Origin: Ustulina deusta
Lineage: Eukaryota > Ascomycota > Sordariomycetes > Xylariales > Xylariaceae
Assembly (NCBI GenBank): GCA_023159155.1
Contig: JAJNNX010000009.1
Span: 186,001 to 250,000 of the forward strand
Reading direction: 5' to 3'
DNA length: 64,000 nt
Every line of letters begins with the position of its first letter. The first letter of the stretch is position 1. Below, piece by piece: positions 12,400 through 24,400 of this stretch. The notes beneath the pieces are model-generated. The model had not been told where the DNA came from. It saw only the letters and a list, made by a program, of their open reading frames with translations, and did no database searches. The position numbers and the translations under genes are program-made.

Positions 12400-15300
12400 T
12401 AAGTACTTAAATGCTTAAATATTCTATATTTATTTATACTAACTACTTTTTTACTTTCTTATTTTTTTTACGCTTATTTAACTTTGCAATTATAGCTATA
12501 TTTTTTATATATAGCCTCCCAAGTCCTTGCATTTTTTATCTACTATATATCTACAGCTTTTATAATATTATAAATTACATATTTATAATGCCTCTTTTTA
12601 AACTTGCCCTAAATACTATTAAAATAAATAGTTTTAGTACTACTCTTTTAGCATATAATTACATTATATATAACCTAACTACCCAGCCTATTCTATTAAA
12701 TATACCTACTTATTAATAGCTACAAATCACTATACTTCTTACTAATAATATATATATAATCTATTTTATTAAACCTAGCTACTACTTTTTTAGTAATAAA
12801 GCAATATATTAGGCTACTTTAGCTGTTTATTTTAATATTAAACCTAATAACAAGTTCTATATATATTAGGTTGCGCTTAAAATAAATATAAACATACTAA
12901 TTACCCCGCTAAATAGTCTATATTTCTTTTTTTTACAAAAAAACAGAACTTGCTAGCTTTTCCTTAACCTTAGCAAGATTAATACTATTGCTTTTAATGC
13001 TATTATAGCCAAAATCTCTATTTCGGACAACCAAAAGACTATTTCTAAATTGCTTAAGTATTAAAAAACCTAATATAATAAACGCAAGCCAATTAAACAT
13101 ATCTTTATTTATATTAATATTAATAAAGCATATTATATTTAATTTATATATAATAATATATTTGTTTAACCAGCTTTTAGTAATAATATCTTTAAATAGG
13201 TCTATATTAATCCAATATATTAAAATTTCCTATATAACAAATATAGCAGCATAGAACATAATTATATAATCTGCCTTAATTGCTATAATAATAATTCCTA
13301 CTTTTATTATAATTACTTTACCTATTACAAATCCTAATATAGACTTATAAAAAGCATTATTTATACTATCTGCTATATAAAAAACAATCATTTTTGTCCT
13401 AAATGTCCTTATTTTTTTACTCCGCCTACAAGTGCTCTAAACAATTCAGAGCTTTTGCAGCAATCTATTCTATACAACAATACACTATTTATTAAGGCTA
13501 TTAACCCCACTTTAGGTATTATATCTATACTAAATAATAATACAGATTTTATAAAATAACTTTAATAAGCACTTTATATTAATAAATATAGCAAATATAA
13601 AAACAAATATATTTTAGCTATTATAGTATATTTTATAACCTATAATACTTTAAAAAGTAAAATAAGCTAAAAAAAACTCAAATAAACAAACTTTTAGCCT
13701 ATACTTCCTTATTATCCTAACTATATATTATTTCTTAGATTAAGTTATATACTAGCTTATTATAATATAATTAAAGTTAATAATACCTAATTTAGAATAT
13801 AAAATATTTACAAATACCTATTTTTTTTATATAGCCCTTATTTAAAAGCTTACTATTACTGAAGTAGGCAAAAGCTTAGTATATAATTAGCTAGTAAAAC
13901 AAAGCTATAAAAACCTATTAGAAGCTCTAAAATATAATATGCTGCTTATTAAGTTTATAGTAAATATTTTAGCTGCTATAAATAATATTTATTATATATT
14001 ATGCTTGGACTATATAGCTTAGCTTACTAATATATTTTTTAATAATTTTATTTAATAATTTAACTTTTTTAGCAAACTTATAATAAACTTAGATTTATTA
14101 CACAAATTTAAGATTAGCATTCTATATTACAATAAAAAAAGCAAAAAAATAATTAATATTTTTATAAAAAGCTATAAAAAATAAGATATGTTCTTATATA
14201 AGCTGTTTATATAAAATGCTAAAAATAGCAAATTTAGTATATTTAATAGATTTATCCCTTATAAAAATGCTACTTTTAAACATTAAAAATATTCTTAAAT
14301 ATTTATAACTTTATAAAAAAAATTAATTTTTTTGTTTTATATTATTGCTTATAAATATTATTATTAAAATAGCTTTTTAGAGCTTACTTTATAATAGCTT
14401 ATATTTGCCTTAGCAATACCTCTTTATAATATAATAGATTATAGCTATCCTACCGCCTGGCTTCTTTTTTTGTTATATTTCTACTACCTAGCTAATACTC
14501 TTTAGTTTAATAGTCTTTATAAGATTAAATTTATAAATATGCCTTATAAACTCTATAACTTGCTTAAAACTAAAGTTAGCAAAACTAAAGCTATTAATAT
14601 AATTATTAAAGGGATTTTAAAAACTTACGCTATAGCCTGCAATATTAGTAAAGGTAGATAATCCTGCATGTTTAGTTATATAAAGCAATACTTCAAATCT
14701 ATTTTAGTAACTGCTTTAAAAAGCTTTAAAAAAACTTGTAATAAATAGCTTAAAAATTTAATGCTATAGTTCCTTTTTTAATACTAAGAACTATAAAACA
14801 AACATAAATAACGTATTAAAAATATAGTTATATAATAATAATATTTTAAACTATTTGCTACTTTTATTAAAATAGTTAAATATATACTTTAGTACATAAT
14901 TATTTATTATTAACTAGGCAAAAAATAGGACAATATTGCACTAGTTGCTTTTATTATTTTTGTTTTTTTGTATTCTTTCTAAAAAGCTGCCTAGGGTCCA
15001 AAAAAGCTTGTTTTATTTAAAGTCCCTAATTCTAATATTTTTAAATAGCTTAATAGCAAAAAATATTTCGCCTAAGTTACAAAAGCTATATTATACCTTA
15101 ACGTTTTAATTATTTTTAATACTACAATTTATAAAAATATTATAAAAACAAAAATAAAAGCTATTACTAACACAACTATTAATAAAAACAGTAATAACTA
15201 TTTTTTGTTTTTCTACTTTTAAGCTATAGATTTTAATCAGAAATATATTTGTTACTGCAACTTTAAAATCTTTTTTATTATAGCTTATTTTATAAATTAT

Positions 15301-18300
15301 ATTTTAGGTTTGCTAGCAAGCAAATATTGCTACTTTATAGCCTTACCTTATAAAGCAGCTATAGTTGCCCTTTTTTTTATAGATTCTATAACTCTTATAC
15401 CTTAAAAAAATTAAAAAAAAATTAACAAAAATAAAGCTTAATAATTAAACTTATTATTGTTTCGAACTATTACTTAATATAAAATAGTCACTTATTATTA
15501 ACCCTATAGTATTACTAAAAAATAATCTGATTGCTTTTTTGCTGCTTATATTAAACTTAACAACAAACAACGCAAAATTATTATATATAATATTAAAAAA
15601 TGCTTTTTTAATATTAAACTTATATATAGGTATCCTAAAGATAGTAAGACTTCTACTATAGTTTTTTTTAAAAAGCTCCTTGCCTAGAACCTAGTATTAA
15701 ATATAATATTAAATATTATAAAAGTATTAACATAGCTTTCTAATAATAGCAGCTAAGGCAATAGCTTTACAAACATTAATAATACTAATAATAACGCTGC
15801 TCAAACTGCTACTTAGGATATAGAAGCACTAATACGGTCATCCAACAATAGCAGTTAAGGCAATAATTTTGCAGTTTCTAGTTGGGACAATACTGCCACG
15901 CACGCTAATACATAGGCCGGTTGGAACAACACCAATACAAGAGTTGCATACCCTAACGCTGCTATTAAGCGAGCTACCGTCAACCCCTATACTAAATAAA
16001 TAGTATTTATAACATAACCTGCAAATACCCCACTTGTACCCGGTTAATCTGCCTTTTAACATATTTAAATTATTATTATTAGCAATAATAATTACTAGTT
16101 AAACAATATAGTACGTACTATTTATTAGAACTAAATAAAATATAATTTAAATATTAAACCTAAAATTATTCGAGCTATAATTATTACTACTATAATAGGG
16201 CATATATTTTATAAAGCAAACAAGCAATATATGCCCGGAAATTTTGCAAACCTGCTCAAGCCCGAACGTTTTTTTACGTAACTTACCTAGGATACTATTA
16301 ATATAAAAAACAAAAAAGCCGCTATTTAGAAAAGCCCTAAATTAATTAAATCAATTATAAATAAGTATATAATACAACAAAAAACAGACCTTCTTATCTA
16401 GCACATTCTTTCTAATCTTAAAATCTACAAGCTTAATTCTAACCTTTAAAAAAAAAAAACAAAAAAACATATAAACAGCTTTATAAACAACTTATTAAAT
16501 ATATATATAAAAAAACTAATATTATTATTTGTACTCCTTTTGTCCTATTTATTATTAGTTCTATTTTTAACGTACAAATCTTAATTATTAATAAAAAACA
16601 AAAAATAACCAAAGCTAATACACTTATTACTTTTATATAAATCAATGTAGCAGTCCATATCCTTGCTAGAAATAATAAGCAAATTTGCCTGCTTTTTTTT
16701 TTAGCAAGCAGCTATTACAACAAGCTAAATTAGCCTACCTACTTTTTTAACTTATTTATACCGCAGCTTAAGCTTTTAATAAGTATTTATATAAAATAAT
16801 TAGGCACTATTTACCCCTATTATTTTAAGATTAATTATTATACTAAAAGTAGCATTTTATAGTTTATATTTACAAAGTTTTATAATAGTTTTATATTTAA
16901 AAATCCTTATAATAATAATAATCTAATAATTATTTAATTTTAAATATTTGCTAAAAATATTATTTATAAAGCTACTAATAGATTAGCCTTTTTTTTAAAC
17001 ATTAAAAAAAACAACAATAAACTTGCTAATAGAAATAGCTTTATTAATCGGGCTAATACTAAATATATCTGCAATTTTATTGTTTTAATTTTTAAAGCTA
17101 ATTTATATTGGCTTAATAAATAACGCTTAAATATTAGTATTATTACCTCTTATAATACCTAAATTAATAAAATTAATAAAAAGTTATTTATACTTATAAC
17201 TATTAAAATTGTTTTTAAAATAGTTACTGTATGTACTGCTTAAAGTATATAAAATAATAAATATAATATTATTATTATTAATTTAGTATATACTAAGCAG
17301 CTTAGATTTATTAAATAACAAAATCTTAGCTTAGTTATAATATTACAGGCTTATTATAGCTAGTTTATTATTAGTAATACTATTATATAGGCTAGATCTA
17401 GCCGCGCTAATTCTAGTAATAAATAGTTAATATATTATAAAAACTACTATTTGGACCGTACTGCTATTATATCCTTTTCTAAAAATATATAAGGATCGGA
17501 ATATAAACTTTGCTACTAAACTTACTATAAATCCTAGCCCAACTATAATAAATTAATTTATATTAATTATAACAGTAAATATTATGTTTAATACTGTTTA
17601 TGTTTTATTGTTTATTTTTTTAAAACTATAGTTAATGTTGCTATAGCTGCTAAGCTTACTAGCTAGCCTAAGTATATTAAAAAAAAATATATATATATTT
17701 ATGTCCTATTCTTGCTAGATTAAAAAACGTAAAACTATTAACAAGTTCAAAAACTAGTTTAATAATGCCGCTTTATACAAAAAAACACTTATAGATACTA
17801 TTAACTAAGCTAAACTTAACAAAAATACTACATATTTTAAAGCAGTACTTTTTAAAAAAAAAGCAAAAATTTGCAAAGATAAGCAATAAACTAAAAAAAA
17901 TAAGTCCAAATATATTAAAACTCTAATTATAAAGCTTTAGCCCGGTTATACTAATTAAAGTCTTATATTAATGCTTAATATAACTAAATATAAAACCTAC
18001 ATACCTAAGATTACTATAGCAAACTTTTATAAAAAAAATTCCTATTTATAGCTCAGAAAATCGCTACTTATATTATTTAATAATAAATAAATATAAAAAA
18101 ACAGCTTATTATTTTTTTACATAATAGCTAGCGTATACTTTTGTATAAAATATAGCAATATATTGTTTTTATTAACCCTACCTAAAACATAGCATATTAG
18201 TTCGATATAAATACTAATAAATAGGAATTAGTTGCTAAACATATTAAGATTATTAAATATATTCTTTATATAATATATTATATAATAACCTATATAATAT

Positions 18301-18500
18301 AAAACAAAGTTCTAATATTTAATACTTAGACTTTTATTACTTAACTTAGATTTATAACTATTAATAAAAATATAGTTTGGCATAACGTAGCCCTTACTAA
18401 TAACAATATAGCAACTATAATTAATAGCTATTTTAACATAATAAATAATACTATTAGCTATAATTTAAATAACAAAATAAAAAACCCTAAAAATAATATA
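12400..18500 (+). other. Unrecognised decayed coding-like region after integrase
   Basis: About 6 kb between the integrase end and the 3' LTR. Long plus-strand stretches (for example around 12.8-13.6 kb and 16.5-18.0 kb, same frame) read without stops except TAA/TAG where CAA/CAG would fit, so this was probably coding before RIP. One stretch has two CxxC pairs (CLNC and CPKC at about 13.26-13.42 kb), suggestive of a zinc-binding site. I do not recognise the protein. It could be an extra ORF of the retroelement or a captured or nested element lacking visible terminal repeats. A separate window around 14.45 kb reads best in another frame, so there is at least one frameshift or more than one ORF. 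Confidence 0.4.
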
Positions 18501-18515
18501 TTTAATATAAACAGA

Positions 18516-18584
18516 TTTAATAAATAAAATAGAAAATATTTAATAAATAAAACAAAAAATACTTAATAAATAAAACAAAAAATA
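18516..18584 (+). repeat. 23-bp tandem repeat, three copies
   Basis: Three near-identical copies of TTTAATAAATAAAAC plus AAAAAATA immediately before the polypurine-like stretch and the 3' LTR. No function can be read. Confidence 0.7.
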
Positions 18585-18627
18585 ATTATATATTACAAAA
18601 ACATAATCTTAATTTAGAAAAAAAAAT

Positions 18628-18831
18628 TGTTATATTATATAACTAGGTTAGTATTACATAACTTAGCCCTACTTATTCTATACTATAGCTTGACTTTTGC
18701 CTACAAAAGTTAAAACAGAAATCTTTTCTTTTAGCAAGTTATATCTAGGTTCTGTTTAGATTGTTTTTTTTTGTATAATACATAGCTAGCACATACTATA
18801 CGCTACAATACACTAATTGCAGCCCATTACA
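18628..18831 (+). repeat. 3' LTR of the 15.6-kb element
   Basis: 204 bp, the partner of 3248-3450. It ends CCCATTACA, followed by the target duplicate AGACT at 18832-18836. A purine-rich stretch (TTAGAAAAAAAAA) precedes it and may be the polypurine tract. Confidence 0.88.
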
Positions 18832-18960
18832 AGACTGTCCAACATTAGCTATATTGCGGCCAGCGCCACAACTACCACAGAACTAGTGGTAACAGACCGG
18901 GCACGTTGCGTGGTAGAACTGCTGGTTTTTCTCGCAAAAGCAGCACCAGTACAGGCTCAT
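18832..18960 (-). pseudogene. 5' part of small Cys-rich (zinc-binding-like) ORF
   Basis: From an ATG at 18960 the minus strand encodes about 43 residues with CxxC-type pairs (WCCFCEK, TCPVCYH, FCGSCGAG). These resemble short fungal zinc-ribbon hypothetical proteins. One in-frame TAG follows CPVCYH and is compatible with a single C-to-T change. The frame runs into the LTR element at the AGACT duplication and resumes at 3247. I infer a small gene first hit by the retroelement and then by a nonsense change. No function is claimed. Confidence 0.42.
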
Positions 18961-19753
18961 GTTGTCTAATTAAGTGTTTGGTAAGGTTGACAGTAGGTTA
19001 GCTTTATGTGTTAATAAAAAAAGCTTATAATTTTTGTTAAGCTTGCTTGAGATAAGCTAATAAGGATAATGCTTCTTTAAAGAATTTCTAAATCAAGCTA
19101 TTAAACAACTACATATACTATTTGAAGCAAAAACATAGTCCTTTTTAGATAAAAACATGTTTCTTTTAATTAAGCTATCATAAAGGATTCAGTTAAACAT
19201 CCCTGTTATGGTTAAGAAACCCCTTTTCCCTGCTATAATACGTCAATATTAATATCGCAATTTAGGTTGGCAATTATAAACAACATAACAAAGTAAAACA
19301 GTTAGTATAGTAACCAAAGATAAACCTTCTAGGATTAATCGCCACAATCTCTTGTATGCTTATTTAGCACATCTACTTCGCCTGCTTTGGCGATAGGTAT
19401 AACAAGGGCTTGGATAAGGGCTTGCAATTAACTCTATATTGCAAAAAAAATCTATAATAGCTGTCGAAGTACATATGGTACATTTGGGTCACTTCCGGTT
19501 GCAGGGCTAGCTGAGGTGTTATATATACCTGGGTCAGTATTTCTAACCTCCAAGGTCTGCCAATATGTCTAAGATTAGCAAGAGCTAAATAGCCTCACTT
19601 TGGTAACTCTGATATTATCTCTAATTGGTCATCGAGGCCTGCATACCAGGGCGTTCCGTTCCACGTACAACACGTGGTATATATGACTCATACATTCGCA
19701 ACAACAAAGCCTACAAAGACTTTGTTGCGAATTCTCTTCTCATTATTGCAAAG
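18961..19753. other. Non-coding island between elements
   Basis: This stretch has intermediate base composition. I see no open frame, repeat or RNA that I can support. Confidence 0.4.
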
Positions 19754-20248
19754 TTATTGCTGTTGAGCTTCTAATTCGCGACTTCTGCTGTCGTGCACGT
19801 GTACTGAAACGGATGTGATTTCTTGCTTGGGCTTATCCTCCTCTACAATCTCAAAGATTCGTAGCACATCCGAAGCCCTTTAAAAAGCAATTCGCAGGTT
19901 GTTCTCGCTACACCTCCAACCCCCTTCCTCAAGAATGTCATCCCCATTGTCCACCCACTCATGAAACCTCATATCCTTTAGATCCGACTCGAAATCTCCC
20001 CAACACCACCACACGGTCCCCTGCCCCTTGCCAATACGGACCTCAAACCTCTCGCCTAGGGCAAAGTCCTCTTTAGTCCGCCTCTCTTCGTATCAAAAAA
20101 TACGCTCCCAGTTTAGTTCATATACAACCGTAACCGAAAAGCTAGACTCAAAGGAAAAAATGGTAGGGAATTCGTAACCTTCTCGTTCTCACAGGTCTAC
20201 CGGTAGGTAGCGCTCGAAGTGCACCCAGAAGAATCCTAAAAATAAAGG
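19754..20248 (-). pseudogene. Unrecognised protein gene with three nonsense changes
   Basis: The minus strand keeps one frame for about 164 codons. It ends at a TAA (19754-19756) and begins after a TAG at 20249-20251. Three in-frame stops interrupt it: TGA at 20189-20191, TGA at 20093-20095 and TAA at 19880-19882. All three are single C-to-T or G-to-A steps from sense codons. The surrounding residues look like real protein, for example TVWWCWGDFESDLKDMRFHEW and VLRIFEIVEEDK. The family is not recognised. The gene sits between two repeat blocks, so RIP spreading into single-copy DNA is a likely cause. The 5' end is missing. Confidence 0.55.
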
Positions 20249-20501
20249 CTAGGCGATATATCGACGAGTCGATGCGCATGTTGGAAGCGATGCCAAAGAT
20301 CCCAGATTACAAGGCGGCTGTACTTTATGACCCATTATTAAAGGTTTTTGTGTATGAGTCGGAAATCATATCTGCTAAATAGATGTCGGACCATCCATTT
20401 TTCCATATAAAATAACAATAGCGCTTCTAGTGAAGGGAATAACTATAATATGTAGCCCCTTAATCATTCTTAAGATAAGGGATAATGAACGCTTTCCGGT
20501 A

Positions 20502-20896
20502 AGCTAACCGCCCCCCTCGCGGGCCCCCCCTCTCACAAGCCCAATTAAAAATCGCAAATTTAAAATATATAATCCCCTGTTAATAATATAAATAAAATAG
20601 CTAAAAATAGTATAGGTTAAAATTTTAATATATAAAACGTAGTATATTCTATAAAAAATAAAATAAAAAATATAGCTATTTTTTTTATTTAATAATAATT
20701 TTTTGAAATAATATTATAAAGTTTTTGAAAATTAAAATATAAAAATAGTTTAAAAAGTAGAAATAATAATTAAAAATAGTTTAGTAGTAAATTTTAATAT
20801 AAAAACATTAAAATAATTTATATAAAAAATAATAATGAATTAGCTTTATTTTTAAATTAATAATAATTAATTTATATATTTTTTTTAAATAAAAAT
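20502..20896 (+). repeat. Left terminal inverted repeat
   Basis: Matches the reverse complement of about 34290-34688 with mainly transition differences. Agreement holds from the C-rich outer tip through ATCGCAAATTTAAAATATATAAT to TTAAATAAAAATT, where LTR A interrupts it. Confidence 0.75.
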
Positions 20897-21168
20897 TATA
20901 ATAGTTAGTATAGTCTAAGCAAAACCTGTAAAAACTCTAGACCTATATAATAATAAAATAAAAAGTTTATATATAGACTAATTTATATCTATTTATTTTA
21001 TAAATTTAAAAATTTTTTGTTTTTTTTTGTTTAAAGTCTTTATTTATAATATTAATAAATTAGCTATAAAAATTTACTTAACTAATCGTAATATTATTTT
21101 AAGCTTACTAATTATTTATTAATAAATATTTAATAAATATATTTTATTTTATTTTATTTTATTATAAT

Positions 21169-21404
21169 TGTAACGGTCAGTACAGTTTTAGCGAGACCTG
21201 CAAAGACTCCAGACCTATATAGCAATAAAATAGGAAGTCTACGCACGGACCAACCTATAACTCTGTAGCCACACATACAGAGTCCATATTTACCTACCCT
21301 ATAAACTCTGACTTCCTTCTTTTTTTTTTTTTTTTTTAGCTTAGAATCTTCGTTTATAGTATTAATAAACTAGCTATAAAAGCTTTACTTAACTAATTAT
21401 AACA
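21169..21404 (+). repeat. LTR B, least mutated copy of the second Ty3 family
   Basis: 236 bp. It begins TGTAACGGTCAGTA, has a T-run in its second half, and ends TATAACA. Copies A, C, D and the inverted fragment E align to it with mostly transitions. Confidence 0.8.
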
Positions 21405-24400
21405 CTACTTTAAGCTTACTAATTATTTATTAATAAGTATTTAATAAATATATATTTTTTATTTCGCTATAGTTAGCAAAACATAAATAAACTTTTTTTT
21501 TTAGTTATATGCTTAATATAAAAGATTATATATTTTATAATATAAACCTAACCTTAATATAACTTTAATAAAACCTTTAATTTTTATACTACCTAAAAGC
21601 TAACAACCTATAAAAAATCTAATTTTAAATATTTTTATTTTATTTTTAGTTTTTAAATAATTAGAATAACTTTAACTTTTAAGTATAACTAGCCTTTTAT
21701 TATTAGATAATTTTAAAATCTTTTTTTTTGTAAAAAAAGAGAAAGATTAAGTACTAGACTTTTTTATAAATGCTTTAGGCGAATTAATATTTAAAAAAAA
21801 ATCTAAAAAAAACAAAAAGTTAGAACTTAAAAAAATAAAATTTGAACTAGAACTAGAATAACTTAAAATAAATAATATATTAAATATTATAGCTAGATAG
21901 GCTTGCAATTCTACGTTAGTTCTAGCAGAACTTTTTTAACGAATAAAAAAAGTAAAACGCTAATTTTTTAATACGTTTATTTTAATATTTTTAAAAAATA
22001 TATTTAAAAGTATTAACTTTAAACTTTTTAGTTTTGCTATACTATTTATTTTTTGTTTTATTAGTTTACTTTTTAATATTTTAAACTTTATTTATATTAA
22101 AAAAGCTAAAATATAAAAAACTAATTTTAGTAAGTTTATAAAAAATAAAGCTTTGTTTAATAACTAAGTTTATAAATTAGTAAAAAAGCTAAATAAAAAT
22201 ATTACTATATTCCGAACTAAAAATAACTAATTTTAATATATTATAGGTTAATTAGAAAGATATACTAAAAAATTAATAAAAATATGTTTTTATTTAACTA
22301 AAAAACTATTTAGTAATATTACTAAAATAATCTAAGTTTTATTAATAGTTTATTATAATTTTAATTAAATAGTTATTGCTTATAAAATATTTTAAGTTTA
22401 TATATATAAAGTTAATAAAAATATTAATAAGTTTATTTTTATATTTAATAGTTTAGTTTAAAAATATTAATTTATTAAGTTATAATAAAAATATAAGTTA
22501 TAGGACTATTTTTATATAAACTTAAAAAAAAATCTATATAAAGTTTTTATAAAACTATATATTTTTTATAAATTGTTTATTAATAAAGTTATTAAATTAA
22601 TATATAATACTAAGCAAGCTTATAAAAATTATTAATAAATTAAACTTATTAGTTTAATTAAGCAAAAATTTAATTTAAATAACTAAGTTTTTAGTAAACT
22701 TGCTTATTAATTTTTAGCTAACTTTAAAAGTTTTAAAATATTTATTTTAAAATAGTTAGAATAAGCGCTAATTATAAAAAAAAAAAAGCTTATTAGAATA
22801 ATAAGACTTGCTTTATTTGTAGTAAAAAAAAGCATATATTAGTTAACTGTTCTAACTAAAAGTTTAAAGTTTTAGGTGTTTAATTAGCAAAAAAAAACTA
22901 TAATAAAAATAGCTTTAGTAGTTTATTTAATTTAAAAAACAAGTAGGACTAATAAAAGTTTTTTTATTAATTTATTTATTTATTTTAATTAAAATATATA
23001 GCTAAAACAAATTAATTATTTTTAAAATATTTATTTAATTATAAGTTAATAGTATTAAAATAAAAACTTTAGTTTATATAATACTAAAGTTTATACTTTT
23101 TTAATAATTAGTTATAAATTTATATAATAAGTTAAATAATAATTAAAAATAAAAATAGTTTGTTTAGTTAAACTTTAAAAGCTTTATAACTATTAAAGTA
23201 AAGTAATTAATAAAGTTTATAAATATTTAATATATATTATAAAAATTAATAATTAATAATTTAAAAATTAAACGTTTTAGGTTATTAATTTTAGTTATAA
23301 TATTATTATTAATATTAAATAATTAATAAAATAAAATATTTTAATAAAAATTTAAAAATAATAGTTAATTTAACTAAATAATTTATTTTTATTAGCTTAA
23401 TTTTTACTAATAATTATAGTTAAACTTTTTAGCTATAAATAATAAAATATAAACCTAGAAATATAAAAAAATACTAATTAATATTATTAAATATTAAAAT
23501 AACTAAAACTAAAAAAACGTAAAGAAGACCTAAGACTTTTAAACTTAAAACAAAAAAGGTTTATATAATAATTTCTAAAAAAAAAAAACTAAGTTATTAT
23601 TAAAAAAATTATATAAAACTTTTAGAATTACTTTTATTAAAATAAATAAAAACAATTAGCTAAAAAAATTTTAAAAAAACTTATTATAATTAAATTTGTA
23701 ATAACTAAAAATAATTATACTAAACTACTTAAAAAAAATTTAAAAATAATTAATATTTTATAAAAAAAAAAACTTAGATTAATTAAGTAGTATTATAAAA
23801 AACTTTTAATAATAAACCGATTTTATTTAAAAAAAAAAAAAAACTTTAAATATATAAAGTTAATATAAAGTTTTTTGTTTTTTTAGTTATTATACTTAAA
23901 AAGATTTTTTTTAAAAAAAGAATTTAAAACTTTGCTACTATTATAACTAGGATTTAATATAGTACTAGAACCTAATAATAAAAAACGTACCTCTGGACCT
24001 TATTAATACTAAATATTTATATAGTTTATTTTATTTAAAAAAAAGTTTGTAAATAAGCTACTAGCTATAGATTTTATTAAATAAAATATAAACTTAAATA
24101 TTATTTTTTTCTAAACTTATAAAAAAATATTTTAATAAAAAGTTTTATTATTTAGTTTGAAAGTAAAACTTATTTAATAGCAAGCTTTTATTAACGTATA
24201 AATTTATAAGTGTTTATATATATAATATTTTAATTTATTTTAAAATTAAGAAATAGTATTAGATCTATTATAAAAAAATAATCTATTGCTTATATTAAGC
24301 TAGATATTAAGAAAATATTAAGAAGTTTTGTTTTAATATATTTATTATTAATTATTTAGAAATACTTATAAAAACTAAAATAAAGATTAGAATTAATTTT

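Larger units (their letters stand above)
3248..18831 (+). mobile_element. 15.6-kb Ty3/gypsy-like LTR retrotransposon, RIP-mutated
   Basis: Two direct LTRs (3248-3450 and 18628-18831) begin TGTTA and end TTACA or its TTATA mutant. They are flanked by the same 5-bp target duplication AGACT (3243-3247 and 18832-18836), so both ends belong to one insertion. Inside, plus-strand translation shows decayed reverse transcriptase, RNase H and integrase in the Ty3/gypsy order between about 8.4 and 11.9 kb. In-frame stops sit mostly where CAA, CAG or TGG would be expected, the RIP signature. A 302-bp solo LTR of another family is nested at 5755. Even without it the element is over 15 kb, about two to three times a usual Ty3 element. 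The excess is mostly the 12.4-18.5 kb region after the integrase. The element can no longer make protein. Confidence 0.85.

Noticed and set aside
12411..12716. 101-codon frame in A+T-rich DNA
   Set aside because: Composition is low-complexity Phe/Tyr/Ile as expected for random A+T-rich DNA; it is part of the decayed element.
15838..16062. 74-codon minus-strand frame in a slightly G+C-richer patch
   Set aside because: It is antisense to the decayed plus-strand frame and has no family features.
20240..20380. Plus-strand frame RRYIDESMRMLEAMPKIPDYK
   Set aside because: It looks protein-like but is under 55 codons, has no start and largely precedes the opposite-strand pseudogene; kept only as a note.
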